Source: an uncultured Erysipelotrichaceae bacterium (GTDB lineage Bacteria > Bacillota_I > Bacilli_A > RF39 > UBA660). From it: a stretch of 46,028 nucleotides of DNA. This document shows positions 14,691 through 23,907 of this stretch, piece after piece. The translations under genes and the position numbers were made by a program. Below the pieces are notes generated by a model, which saw only the letters and a list, made by a program, of their open reading frames with translations, had not been told where the DNA came from and made no database searches. Where the stretch lies: NCBI GenBank assembly GCA_902791625.1, contig CADAWN010000006.1:10669-56696 (forward strand). The letters are read 5' to 3'. Every line of letters begins with the position of its first letter. Position 1 is the stretch's first letter.

Positions 14691-16323
14691 ATTTACTATT
14701 CTTATAATTAATGTAGTGATAATACATTTCTTTATCTGCTTGATCACCAAATGAGAATTTAATATTATAGTCTTTTAAGTTATAATATATACCATTATAT
14801 TTTTTATCAATTATAATTATTTTTTTGTTTTCTAATTTCTTAAAATCTTTTCTTATTTTTATACTATTAGTAAATGTATAATATGTATTACCTAAAAGTG
14901 GTATTAAAGAGTTAATAGCTATTAATAATCCAAATAATGCATTAATTATTCTATTTTTATTATACTTAAGCATAATATACATACCAAAAATAACAAATAA
15001 ATAGAAATAAGGATTATATCTAGCCCACCATGATTCACTCATAACTACTACCAATAAACATGTAATACCTAATGAATAAAGTATATATGTTTCTTTTTTA
15101 TAATTCTTATATTTGGTTATTAAAACAATGATACTTAAAATAAATAATCCACTAAAAAGTATTCCCCATCCACTAATTCTCAAATCATTACTCATTGCTG
15201 GTTTTAATTCACTCTTATAAACAGTAAATGGTATTTTTAATGTAGTATTATCATTTTCCCTTAAGTTATTTGCTTTTGAAAAAGTACCATAAAACCACTT
15301 AGAAACATTATTCATTTTTAGGAATGATTTAGGCTCTTGTTCTGTAATTATATCTTCTCCATTTTTATCATATAATGGAAAGAAAGGATTCTTATGATCT
15401 ATAGTATTTTTTAAATAAGTATGGCTACCTACTACACCAAAACTGAATATAAATAAAGGAATAAAGATTATACATAGTTTTTTAAATAAAGAAAGAAACT
15501 CTTTCTTTTTATAAGCACTATATAAATACTTACATACAAAGAAGAAACTAAATACTAATAAATATCCCATACCGTTAAACTTAGTATTAGCAAGTAATAT
15601 AAATGTTAATATATATATAAACCAATTTTCTTTATTTTTAAAATCAAAATCAATCTTAATGAGCATTAAAATACTTAAGAATAAATATAAGCATACTAAT
15701 TGATCATTATAATATGTAAATATTTGTGATGAAACTATAGGATTAAATACAATTAATAAGCTTAGAATTAAACTCTTTTTCTTACTTAATACTTTAGTTA
15801 AATTAACAAGTAATAAAACAAACACTATATATAAGCTTATTAAATTCATAGCTTTACCTGATTCTATATTACCAGTTAAACTATAGAAATTAGCAGCCAT
15901 TATCCAATTAGCTTTTGCATAGTGATCAGTCCATACTGCATAATTAGTTAATTGTTTACTATTATCTCTTTTAAGAATAAATTTGTCACTTTCTTCATAT
16001 ACAGGATTAAAACCTTCTTTTAAAACTCCTATTGCATCTTTGTGATAAGTATTACCATCGCTACTTCTATCAAACATAAAAGTAGAAATAACTGTACTTA
16101 ATACTATTACAATTAAAGAAAGAGATAACATTTTAAAGAAAGATTTCTTCTCAAGTTCTTTTTTACTAATAAAATAATAGATTACTCCGCTTAGTATTAA
16201 AAATATAAGTAAATGAAATCTAGTAATACTTATTTTTGCAATAAATAATAATGTTGTTCCCGTGACCATTAAACACAAAAATAATAACAAGAATATAGCA
16301 CTATGCTTTAATATTTTTTTCAT
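14689..16323 (-). CDS. multispanning GT-C-like membrane protein, probable glycosyltransferase
   Basis: The 544-residue protein has about twelve hydrophobic segments and a short extracytoplasmic loop after the first ones (residues 85-140), with a final soluble tail of about 60 residues. This topology is that of GT-C glycosyltransferases, which use polyprenyl-phosphate sugars. The DxD-like acidic site expected in the first loop is not clear to me. The GtrB-like gene upstream, 49 bases away, would supply a polyprenyl-phosphate sugar, which supports the guess. The exact family is not recognised. Confidence 0.65.
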   Translation of the reverse strand: MKKILKHSAIFLLLFLCLMVTGTTLLFIAKISITRFHLLIFLILSGVIYYFISKKELEKKSFFKMLSLSLIVIVLSTVISTFMFDRSSDGNTYHKDAIGVLKEGFNPVYEESDKFILKRDNSKQLTNYAVWTDHYAKANWIMAANFYSLTGNIESGKAMNLISLYIVFVLLLVNLTKVLSKKKSLILSLLIVFNPIVSSQIFTYYNDQLVCLYLFLSILMLIKIDFDFKNKENWFIYILTFILLANTKFNGMGYLLVFSFFFVCKYLYSAYKKKEFLSLFKKLCIIFIPLFIFSFGVVGSHTYLKNTIDHKNPFFPLYDKNGEDIITEQEPKSFLKMNNVSKWFYGTFSKANNLRENDNTTLKIPFTVYKSELKPAMSNDLRISGWGILFSGLFILSIIVLITKYKNYKKETYILYSLGITCLLVVVMSESWWARYNPYFYLFVIFGMYIMLKYNKNRIINALFGLLIAINSLIPLLGNTYYTFTNSIKIRKDFKKLENKKIIIIDKKYNGIYYNLKDYNIKFSFGDQADKEMYYHYINYKNSK

Positions 16324-16361
16324 TCTATCACCTTCTATAATTATAACATATTAATTAAAAA

Positions 16362-16388
16362 TAAAAAAAGATTTATTTCTTTAAATCT
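16362..16388 (-). terminator. terminator of the GtrB-like gene
   Basis: The stem GATTTA with TAAATC (16370-16375 and 16382-16387) with a six-base loop is followed by a seven-T run on the minus strand. It overlaps the last codons of the gene. Confidence 0.65.
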
Positions 16389-17317
16389 TCTTCTGTTTCT
16401 TTAACTATATATATAGGTCTATTCTTAGTTTCGGAATAAGTCTTAGCTAAATATTGTCCCATTATACCTATACAGAATAATTGTATTCCTCCAATAAAGA
16501 ATATTATACAAGCAAGACTTGGCCAACCACCAACAGGATCACCCCAAATTAGAGTTTTAACAATAACTACTATAATCATTATAAAAGCTATTAAACAAAA
16601 TAATAAACCAAAGAAAGCACTAATTATTAAAGGTTTAGTAGAAAAATCAATAATTCCTTCTATAGCATAAGCAAATAGTTTTCTCATACTATATTTTGAT
16701 TCACCTTTTTGTCTTTCAACTATATTATATTCTATCCATTTAGTATCAAAACCAACAAAACCAAATAACCCTTTAGAATAACGATTATATTCTTTCATAG
16801 AAATGATAGCATTTAACATTTTTCTATTCATAAGTCTATAATCTCTTGCTCCTGGCACCATTTCTGTCTTTGATAATTTTCCAATAAGTGCATAAAACCA
16901 TTTAGTAAATGTTTTTCTAAAAAATGAATATCCTTTTCTATTTGTACTTTTTGCCGCACAGCAATCATATTCTCCACTATCTACTGTATCAAACATTTCA
17001 GGAAGTAACTCAGGTGGATCTTGTAAATCAACATCCATTGTTGTTACATAATCACCACTAGCTGCTTCAAATCCTGCATACATTGCAGCTTCTTTACCAA
17101 AATTTCTAGAAAACGATATATATCTTACACTATTATCTTTCTTAGCTAATTCTCTAATTACTTTAATAGTTTTATCCTTAGATCCATCATTTACAAATAT
17201 AAATTCAAAAGAACACTTCTTTTTCATTTTAATTACTGTTTTTTTAATAGTTTTATAAAACAACATTATTGATTCTTCCTCATTATAACAAGGAACTACA
17301 ATTGATACTTTTTTCAT
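16373..17317 (-). CDS. GtrB/dolichyl-phosphate-type family 2 glycosyltransferase
   Basis: The 314-residue protein begins with a GT-A domain: VSIVVPCYNEEESI near the N terminus, the FVNDGSKDKT element and DVDLQDPPELLPEM with the metal-binding DxD. Two membrane segments follow near residues 225-290. This is the layout of GtrB and YkcC-type enzymes, which load a sugar onto undecaprenyl phosphate. The product would feed the membrane GT-C-like protein encoded downstream. The ATG at 17317 has AGAGGAG seven bases before it; the frame to 17338 is longer but lacks a site. Confidence 0.9.
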   Translation of the reverse strand: MKKVSIVVPCYNEEESIMLFYKTIKKTVIKMKKKCSFEFIFVNDGSKDKTIKVIRELAKKDNSVRYISFSRNFGKEAAMYAGFEAASGDYVTTMDVDLQDPPELLPEMFDTVDSGEYDCCAAKSTNRKGYSFFRKTFTKWFYALIGKLSKTEMVPGARDYRLMNRKMLNAIISMKEYNRYSKGLFGFVGFDTKWIEYNIVERQKGESKYSMRKLFAYAIEGIIDFSTKPLIISAFFGLLFCLIAFIMIIVVIVKTLIWGDPVGGWPSLACIIFFIGGIQLFCIGIMGQYLAKTYSETKNRPIYIVKETEEDLKK

Positions 17318-17370
17318 ATACGTCTCCTCTAAAATCATTATAACACAACAATATATAATATTTAAAAAAA

Positions 17371-17877
17371 TTATTCCTTGTACTTTATATATTTAGTAAA
17401 TGGTGTAACCTTTAATGATTTTTCAGTTTTACTACCTTTTTTAACTATTATTTTTTTCAATTTAGGACATACTCTAAAAGCATAACCACCTATATCAGAT
17501 AAATTATCTGGTAAAATAACTTCTTCTAGATTATCGCAACCTATAAATGACTGATGACCTATTCTAATTACATACTTAGAAACAATTACTTTTTTAAGTT
17601 TTTGTTTACCATAAAAAGCAGAATCATCTATAGCTAAAACTTTTTTACCATTTATTTTTTCTGGTATTTCTACTACTTCTTGATCACTATCATATGTTAA
17701 AATTGTGACATGTTCACTATACTCATCATAAGTATAGTTATTATATATCTGATTAACTTTTATAGGGTTATCATATAAACTATCTAGTTTATTATTTTCG
17801 CTATAAAGAAAATATAATCTGAGTGTAATAATAAAAAGTACTATTAAAACTATAATTACTGTTTTCCTTTTATTCAT
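17371..17877 (-). CDS. membrane-anchored BspA-type leucine-rich repeat protein
   Basis: The 168-residue protein has an N-terminal membrane anchor (residues 7-24) followed by a linker. About four LRR_5 repeats follow (IDDSAFYGKQKLKKVIV, IGHQSFIGCDNLEEVILP, IGGYAFRVCPKLKKIIV). Such repeats form a curved sheet used for binding. It should face outward. It starts 17 bases after sufD with a GAGGGTG site, so it may be read through from the suf operon, though it has no evident link to iron-sulfur assembly. Confidence 0.8.
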   Translation of the reverse strand: MNKRKTVIIVLIVLFIITLRLYFLYSENNKLDSLYDNPIKVNQIYNNYTYDEYSEHVTILTYDSDQEVVEIPEKINGKKVLAIDDSAFYGKQKLKKVIVSKYVIRIGHQSFIGCDNLEEVILPDNLSDIGGYAFRVCPKLKKIIVKKGSKTEKSLKVTPFTKYIKYKE

Positions 17878-17894
17878 TTAATACACCCTCTTTT

Positions 17895-18914
17895 TTATAT
17901 TATTTTATCTATTAATTTAGTTACTTCTTCCTTAGTATCATCATCGTCTATTTCATTAATAATATTTGTAAAATTAGATTTTATAATTAGTTTTCTAGCT
18001 TCTTCTTCACTTATTCCTCTACTCATTAAATAAAATAGTTTATCTTCATTAATTTTACCAGTAGATTCTGCATGATTTCCAGTAACTTCTTCTTCATGAC
18101 ATAACATCATAGGTAAAGAACGACTTACTGCTTCATCTGAAAGAAGTAAAGTATTCTCATATTCTAAACCAATAGAATTTTTGGAGTCTTCTATAAAATC
18201 AAGTGTTCCTCTAAAGTTCTTTTTAGAGTTATCATCTAACATTCCTTCTACTTTAAGATTATTATACGAATTTTTACCAGCAATCTTGAAATAATAATTC
18301 ATATCTATAATACTATCTTTTTTACCAATATAAATATTATTAAATAAATTTTTAGATTGATATCCAATACTTTCAAGATAAGAATTATATATTCTAATCT
18401 TTCCATTTAAATCTATTAAATTATGTTTTAAATTACTATTCTCTAGTACCTTTCCTTCAAAAGACATAATGTTCGTACTATTAGTATTTAAATTATTTAT
18501 ATATGTAATTGATCCAGATGAGTTTTCTTTCATATTAACTACTTCAACTAAATAGTTAAAGTGATCTTTATTATCTATTGAATCATAATTTACTATAAAA
18601 TCACAACTAGTATTTTTGTCATAATTAATAGTAATCTTACTAATTAGTGTTTCATTATTACAAAAACTATAATTAATTCTTACTGGTTCTTTAATTACTT
18701 TTTCCACATTAATTATTACTTCTAAATACTTTTTAAATGTAAGACCAATTCTTGATGTAATATTTTCTTCTTTTATTTCTTGTTTTACTTTAATACCATC
18801 AACACTATATAATTTATCAGTATTTAATTCTTCTAAATTAAGTTCTATTTCTAAATCATTTATCTTAAAATTATTAGTTGTCTTAATAGGTAATTCATTT
18901 AATTTATATTTCAT
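17895..18914 (-). CDS. sufD: SufD-like subunit of the SUF Fe-S scaffold
   Basis: The 339-residue protein is diverged, but its C-terminal part has the SufBD core: SRSLPMMLCHEEEVTGNHAE, GKINEDKLFYLMSRG and SEEEARKLII. SufD pairs with SufB and two SufC subunits to form the scaffold on which iron-sulfur clusters are built. The His in GNHAES matches the SufD His used for cluster handling. It follows sufB by 8 bases, and the start (ATG) has AGGGTGATA. The N-terminal half is shorter and poorly conserved compared with the usual 420-440 residues. Confidence 0.88.
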   Translation of the reverse strand: MKYKLNELPIKTTNNFKINDLEIELNLEELNTDKLYSVDGIKVKQEIKEENITSRIGLTFKKYLEVIINVEKVIKEPVRINYSFCNNETLISKITINYDKNTSCDFIVNYDSIDNKDHFNYLVEVVNMKENSSGSITYINNLNTNSTNIMSFEGKVLENSNLKHNLIDLNGKIRIYNSYLESIGYQSKNLFNNIYIGKKDSIIDMNYYFKIAGKNSYNNLKVEGMLDDNSKKNFRGTLDFIEDSKNSIGLEYENTLLLSDEAVSRSLPMMLCHEEEVTGNHAESTGKINEDKLFYLMSRGISEEEARKLIIKSNFTNIINEIDDDDTKEEVTKLIDKII

Positions 18915-18922
18915 ATTATCAC

Positions 18923-20332
18923 CTACCCTATACTTCCTTCTAATTCTAGTTCAATTAATCTATTCATTTCAACTGCATATTCTACAGGGAAACTCTTAGC
19001 AATTGGTTCAGCAAATCCTTGTACAATTAGTTTCTTAGCATCTTCTTCACTCATACCTCTAGTTTGTAAATAATATATTGCTTCATCACTTATTTTACCA
19101 ACTGTTGCCTCATGAACAAATTCTACATCACTACATTCTATTGTATCAACTGGAATAGTATCACTTCTTGAAATACTATCAAGCATTAGTGATTCACACG
19201 AAAGAGATATTTTACTCTTTTTAGCATTTTTCTTAACTAATGCATTACTTCTAAAAGTACATATTCCTCCATCTTTAGAAATAGATTTAGAATTAACTAT
19301 TGATGTAGTATTTGGTGCATTATGTATTATCTTTAAACCAGTATCTAAGTTTTGACCAGATCCTGCGAAAGATATATTAGTAAACTCACATTTAGCTCCA
19401 TATCCATTTAAAACACTTAATGGATATAACATAGATACTTTTGAGCCGAATGAACCCATAATCCATTCTATCTTACCATTTTCTTCTACATAACACTTCT
19501 TTGTATTTAAATTAAGCATATTTTTAGACCAGTTTTCAATAGTAGAAAATCTTAAAAAACCATTTTTCTTAACAAATAATTCAACACATCCTGCATGTAG
19601 ATTCAACTCATTATATCCGGGTGCAGAACATCCTTCAATAAACTGTAGAGATGCTCCTTCTTCTACTATTATTAAAGTATGTTCAAATTGTCCAGCACCA
19701 GGTGCATTTAGTCTAAAATAGCTTTGAAGAGGTCTATCAAGTTCTGTATTTTTAGGAATATATACAAAAGATCCACCTGAAAAAAGTGCATAATGAAGAG
19801 CAATGTATTTGTGATCAAATACAGGTACAGCTTTTGTAAAATACTCTTTTACAAGTTCAGGATAATTCTTAATTGCTTCATCAAAACTAGTATATATTAC
19901 TCCTTTTTCTTTTAATGTATCAGTAAGATTGTGATATACAGTTTCTGAATCAAACTGAGCACCACTTCCTGCAAGTGCTTTCTTTTCAGACTCTGGTATT
20001 CCAAGTTTATCAAATACACTTTTTATATCATCTGGAACATCTTCCCAAGTTCTAGCTTCTTTTTCTACTGGTTTTACATAAGTAGCTATATCATTTATAT
20101 CTAAATAACTAATATCTGGTCCCCAATTAGGATTATCTAATTTATAAAACCACTCAAGACCTTTAAGTCTAATATTTAAAACCCATTCTGGTTCATTCTT
20201 TTCTTTAGAAATTTGTCTTATTATTTCTTCTGTTAAACCATATTTTTTATCAAGTGAGGTATTATCTATTTTACTATCATAAATATTTCTAGTTTCATTA
20301 TCAATATATAGATCAATATTCGTTTTAGCCAT
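18923..20332 (-). CDS. sufB: SufB, Fe-S cluster assembly scaffold subunit
   Basis: The 469-residue protein has the full SufB length and features: GLEWFYKLDNPNWGPD near the N terminus, a GSFVYIPKN stretch, and a C-terminal core with SRSDTIP, EATVGKISDEAIYYLQ and RGMSEEDAKK. It forms the SufBC2D complex, which receives sulfur and assembles the cluster. ATG follows AGGTGAGGAT. It lies between sufC and sufD with gaps of 8 bases. Confidence 0.96.
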   Translation of the reverse strand: MAKTNIDLYIDNETRNIYDSKIDNTSLDKKYGLTEEIIRQISKEKNEPEWVLNIRLKGLEWFYKLDNPNWGPDISYLDINDIATYVKPVEKEARTWEDVPDDIKSVFDKLGIPESEKKALAGSGAQFDSETVYHNLTDTLKEKGVIYTSFDEAIKNYPELVKEYFTKAVPVFDHKYIALHYALFSGGSFVYIPKNTELDRPLQSYFRLNAPGAGQFEHTLIIVEEGASLQFIEGCSAPGYNELNLHAGCVELFVKKNGFLRFSTIENWSKNMLNLNTKKCYVEENGKIEWIMGSFGSKVSMLYPLSVLNGYGAKCEFTNISFAGSGQNLDTGLKIIHNAPNTTSIVNSKSISKDGGICTFRSNALVKKNAKKSKISLSCESLMLDSISRSDTIPVDTIECSDVEFVHEATVGKISDEAIYYLQTRGMSEEDAKKLIVQGFAEPIAKSFPVEYAVEMNRLIELELEGSIG

Positions 20333-20340
20333 ATCCTCAC

Positions 20341-21084
20341 CTACTTAATATAGTTTTTATAACCATTTTTATCTATTTCTAAAGCTAAATTATAGTCACC
20401 TGACTTAACTATTTTACCATCTACTAAAACATGTACTTTATCTATTTTTAATCCTTCTAATATCTTAGTTGAATGAGTTATTATTAAAATACTATTCTTA
20501 TCATTTTTATATAAGTTAATTCCCTTAACTACTGTCTTAATTGCATCTACATCAAGTCCTGAATCAGTTTCATCAAGTATTGCAAGGCGTGGTTTTAACA
20601 TTAACATTTGAAGTATTTCATTCTTTTTCTTTTCTCCACCTGAAAAGCCTACATTAAACTCTCTTGATGTATATTCACTTTTCATATTTAATTCATTCAT
20701 ATTCTTTTCTGTTTCTTTAATAAATTCATATATACTTGTTTTTTCACCTGTAATACTTTGTTTAGTAGATTTTAAAAATTGAGCTAGAGTTACACCTTTT
20801 ATTTCTTCAGGTGATTGAAATGACATAAATATACCTTTTTTAGCTATTTTATCAGTTTCTAAATTTGTTATATCTTCTCCATCAAAAGTAATAGTGCCAC
20901 TAGTTTTAATATATCTAGGAGATGAAAATATTGTATTAGCAAGAGTTGATTTACCAGATCCATTAGGACCCATTATTACATGTATTTCTCCTTCATTAAT
21001 TTCAAGATTTAATCCTTTAAGAATCTCTTTATTATTATCATCAGCAGCAATTGTATGAATATCATCTATTTTTAATAAATTCAT
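20341..21084 (-). CDS. sufC: SufC, ATPase of the SUF complex
   Basis: About 247 residues. It has Walker A (GPNGSGKST), the Q-loop (SFQSPEEI), the signature FSGGEKKKNEI and Walker B (LAILDETDSGLD), the typical SufC form of the ABC ATPase. ATP turnover by SufC drives shape changes in SufBD. The ATG at 21084 lies nine bases after AAAGGA and one base after the regulator's stop; the upstream ATG at 21093 is poorly spaced and is less likely. Confidence 0.95.
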   Translation of the reverse strand: MNLLKIDDIHTIAADDNNKEILKGLNLEINEGEIHVIMGPNGSGKSTLANTIFSSPRYIKTSGTITFDGEDITNLETDKIAKKGIFMSFQSPEEIKGVTLAQFLKSTKQSITGEKTSIYEFIKETEKNMNELNMKSEYTSREFNVGFSGGEKKKNEILQMLMLKPRLAILDETDSGLDVDAIKTVVKGINLYKNDKNSILIITHSTKILEGLKIDKVHVLVDGKIVKSGDYNLALEIDKNGYKNYIK

Positions 21085-21085
21085 A

Positions 21086-21496
21086 TTAATCATTCCTTTC
21101 TATATAATCATCAAGTGTTTTACTATTTAAGTAATTAGTAATTTCATCATTTAAATCTTTCCAAATGGGATAAGTTTTACATATTCCTTGTTTTGGGCAA
21201 GAATTTTCTTCTTTAACACAAGATGATGGTGCGATTTCTTTTTCTACTGCATTTAATATATCTCCAAGTTTATAATACTTTGGTTCATGAGCTAGTTTAT
21301 ATCCTCCATCTTGACCACGTGAAGTTATAAAGAATACTTCTTTTTTTAAATCAATCATAATCTTTTCTAAGTACTTTAACGATATTCCTTCTTTTTCTGA
21401 AATATCTTTAAGTGAAAGAAATGTATCATTATTATAATTATTTGCAAGTTCTAACATAATCGCAATTGCATATCTTCCTTTTGTAGTTATTTTCAT
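21086..21496 (-). CDS. Rrf2-family Fe-S-sensing regulator (IscR/SufR-like)
   Basis: The 136-residue protein starts MKITTKGRYAIAIMLELA, the classic Rrf2 winged-helix opening. Three cysteines at 93, 100 and 106 (C-x6-C-x5-C) match the cluster-binding region of IscR-like members, with spacing of 6 instead of 5 in the first gap. It would sense cluster demand and control its own operon. The gene is first in rrf2-sufC-sufB-sufD, and a dyad in its promoter (21522-21536) is a candidate operator. Confidence 0.9.
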   Translation of the reverse strand: MKITTKGRYAIAIMLELANNYNNDTFLSLKDISEKEGISLKYLEKIMIDLKKEVFFITSRGQDGGYKLAHEPKYYKLGDILNAVEKEIAPSSCVKEENSCPKQGICKTYPIWKDLNDEITNYLNSKTLDDYIERND

Positions 21497-21515
21497 ATTA
21501 TCTCACCACATAGTT

Positions 21516-21544
21516 ATTTTACTACTAATTTGGTAGGAATACAA
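21516..21544 (-). promoter_or_regulatory. suf operon promoter with dyad operator in the spacer
   Basis: Minus strand: TTGTAT (21539-21544), exactly 17 bases, then TAAAAT (21516-21521). The spacer holds CTACCAAATTAGTAG (21522-21536), a dyad with CTAC and GTAG arms. Its position between the boxes means a bound regulator would block polymerase. The binding protein is inferred to be the Rrf2 regulator encoded next to it. Confidence 0.6.
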
Positions 21545-21546
21545 GC

Positions 21547-21580
21547 AAAAAAAATATATAATAGAAACTATTATATATTT
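21547..21580 (-). terminator. terminator of the LTA-synthase-like gene
   Basis: A perfect thirteen-pair AT stem (21552-21564 with 21568-21580) is followed by a T run on the minus strand, just upstream of the suf promoter. Confidence 0.8.
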
Positions 21581-23387
21581 ATCTTATAAAATATTTATAT
21601 TGTAGCATTTGTCTAGTATCTGAAACTTGTCTCATCTTACCTTTTAAATTATTTGTATAATAAATTTTACCTTTTTGATCTACTGTAACATATTTATTAG
21701 ATGCTCCTATAGTATTTTTAGTATTATCAAGCCATACATAATAATCAGATAATTTAATATCCATTCTATTTAATACATAAGTGCTCAACATATCAGGGCT
21801 TAAATACTTAATAGTTTCATTTTCTTTCTTTAGACTACTAATATCATAATTAGCTAATACCAAACTTTGCGTATTATATTTTCTAAAGGTATCTTTCTTT
21901 TTATCTTTAGTGTTAAAATATTTAGTATTTTCTAATCCCTCAATATATGGTAAATGATCACCATAGAAAATGATTATAGTTGGTTCATCATAATTTTTAA
22001 TATATTCATATAATCTGCCTAATTGCTTATCAGCATCATAAATACCTTGTGCATAAGATTTTAGACTATCAGTTAATTCTTTAGAATATTTACTTTCAAC
22101 TACATCTATATCATAACTATTATATTTATCAATAGTATATGGCATATGAGCTTGCATAGTTAGAATCATATAGAATTCTTTTTTATTTTTCTTTTTTATT
22201 TTAAATTCATTAATTATCTTATCAGTTACATATTCATCAGATACATAATTTCCTTTAATATATTTTTGATCAACATTTTCAATAAATTTAACATCATCTA
22301 TTTTAGTGTATTTATAAAAGTTTTTACAATTAAATAAATTAGGAGAAGCAAAAGAAACTAGTTTTGTATTATATTTATTATTTTTTAGTTCTTTTATAAT
22401 ACTTGATGTATCATAATAATTTGAATTATTATATAGTGACATATATGGGATAAGTGAATTACCATAATTACTTAAGGAACTACCAGTTAAAAACTCATAT
22501 TCTACATTAGCAGAAATACCACCATAAGAAGGACTAATCATATTAAAAAATAAGCCTTTTTCTTTTAATTCATTAAAATTTTTTGTAATAGGTTTATCAA
22601 ATTTTATATCATCTAACTGATCTACATCCCAAAATGATTCAGAAAAAACAACTATTATGTTTGGTTTACCAAGATCTTTATTATCTTCTCTTTCTACTTT
22701 TTTTAATTCTTTGCTAATTTTTTCATCACTGTAATTATCTGGTTTAAAAACTCTACTTTCCAATAAAACATGATGCATACCAGCAAGATTACCATATCGT
22801 TTATAATAATAAATAGTATCTGCTGAAATAGAATAATCTTTTCTTTTGTCAGCTTCATAAAAAACATTTAACATAAATTTATTTGTATATTTATTTGGTA
22901 CAAATAGGAATAATAATATTAAAAGACTAGAAAAAAAAGTTACTATTCTTTGTTTTTTATTATTAATTTCAGTATCAAGTTTATGACTTATAATTATTAC
23001 TGTTATTATTACCGCAAGATGTATCAATAAAAAAGGAAGTACTTTCAATAATTTAATAAAAAATGTATCTTTTACAATACTAAGTATTTCACCAATATCA
23101 TTATAATAGAACAAATCTGAAAAATAGAATGGTTCACCAGTAAAAGCCACTTTAAGATAAGTAGCAACTATAATAATATAGCATATAATTGAAAGAACAA
23201 TAATTGCTCGTTTATACTTTTTTAGAATAGAAAGCAAAACACCAAAAAATGCATAGAACATTATTAATGATAACAAAAATGCAGGTATGTATCTATGCAA
23301 ACTAGCAAAACGCATTTCGAAATTTATAAATAATATAAAAGGCAATAATATATAATATATTTTCTTACTCAACAATAGTTTTTTCAT
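21579..23387 (-). CDS. LTA-synthase-family sulfatase-fold enzyme
   Basis: The 602-residue protein has about five membrane segments in its first 170 residues. An outside alkaline-phosphatase-fold domain follows: NIIVVFSESFWD (metal Glu about residue 248), GGISANVEYEFLTG (nucleophile region, about 290) and FYGDHLP (about 474). This is the layout of LtaS and related enzymes, which polymerise or transfer glycerol-phosphate from phosphatidylglycerol. The nucleophile position, usually Thr in GGGTANTEFE, is Ser here. ATG follows GAGGAGTTAAT. It may be a primase, a synthase or a related phosphoglycerol transferase. Confidence 0.88.
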   Translation of the reverse strand: MKKLLLSKKIYYILLPFILFINFEMRFASLHRYIPAFLLSLIMFYAFFGVLLSILKKYKRAIIVLSIICYIIIVATYLKVAFTGEPFYFSDLFYYNDIGEILSIVKDTFFIKLLKVLPFLLIHLAVIITVIIISHKLDTEINNKKQRIVTFFSSLLILLFLFVPNKYTNKFMLNVFYEADKRKDYSISADTIYYYKRYGNLAGMHHVLLESRVFKPDNYSDEKISKELKKVEREDNKDLGKPNIIVVFSESFWDVDQLDDIKFDKPITKNFNELKEKGLFFNMISPSYGGISANVEYEFLTGSSLSNYGNSLIPYMSLYNNSNYYDTSSIIKELKNNKYNTKLVSFASPNLFNCKNFYKYTKIDDVKFIENVDQKYIKGNYVSDEYVTDKIINEFKIKKKNKKEFYMILTMQAHMPYTIDKYNSYDIDVVESKYSKELTDSLKSYAQGIYDADKQLGRLYEYIKNYDEPTIIIFYGDHLPYIEGLENTKYFNTKDKKKDTFRKYNTQSLVLANYDISSLKKENETIKYLSPDMLSTYVLNRMDIKLSDYYVWLDNTKNTIGASNKYVTVDQKGKIYYTNNLKGKMRQVSDTRQMLQYKYFIR

Positions 23388-23419
23388 ATTAACTCCTCTT
23401 CTTTATCATAATCATCTAT

Positions 23420-23448
23420 AAAAAAAAGAACTATGCTAGTTCTTTTTT
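23420..23448 (-). terminator. terminator of the DUF4176 gene
   Basis: The stem AAGAACTA with TAGTTCTT is followed by a T run on the minus strand, directly after the stop at 23450. Confidence 0.75.
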
Positions 23449-23449
23449 A

Positions 23450-23833
23450 TTAATTATAAAACGGAAAAGCTTGATTACTGCTTTCTTCAGAACTATTAAC
23501 TACTTCTTGATTTTCAACTTGTTCACTAGTTTTTTCTTGTTCTAAAGCCCCTTCATTAATTAATTTAATTAAATTATTATTGAATTCTTTTTGTTCATCA
23601 TCTACTAATCCTAAATGAAATACTTTATCTATTTGATCATGATTAAATAATATATTTTCATCACTTGATAAAGATCCTTCAGGGAAAATAACACCTACAT
23701 AATCATAAGTTTGATTATCTTCTGCATCAGAAGCATCTATAGCACAAAAGCCTGTGATTGCTAATCTTTTTTCTGCTCCTTTTAATAATACAACTGTTCC
23801 TACAGGTAAAAATTTTTCTCCTACACCATTCAT
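23450..23833 (-). CDS. DUF4176 domain protein
   Basis: The 127-residue protein fits DUF4176: LPVGTVVLLKGAEKRLAITG at about 9-28, then YDYVGVIFPEG and LFNHDQIDKVFHLGLVDDEE-like sequence. The tail (105-127) is Glu/Ser-rich. In Bacillota this family is often near type VII secretion genes, but none of the ESX core genes is here. ATG follows AAGGAGGAC. It stands alone with its own terminator. Confidence 0.8.
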   Translation of the reverse strand: MNGVGEKFLPVGTVVLLKGAEKRLAITGFCAIDASDAEDNQTYDYVGVIFPEGSLSSDENILFNHDQIDKVFHLGLVDDEQKEFNNNLIKLINEGALEQEKTSEQVENQEVVNSSEESSNQAFPFYN

Positions 23834-23907
23834 AAATTGTCCTCCTTTTTAATCTACTTATTATATATACATATAGTATCCTACAAATGTTTTACTTTGT
23901 CAATATA

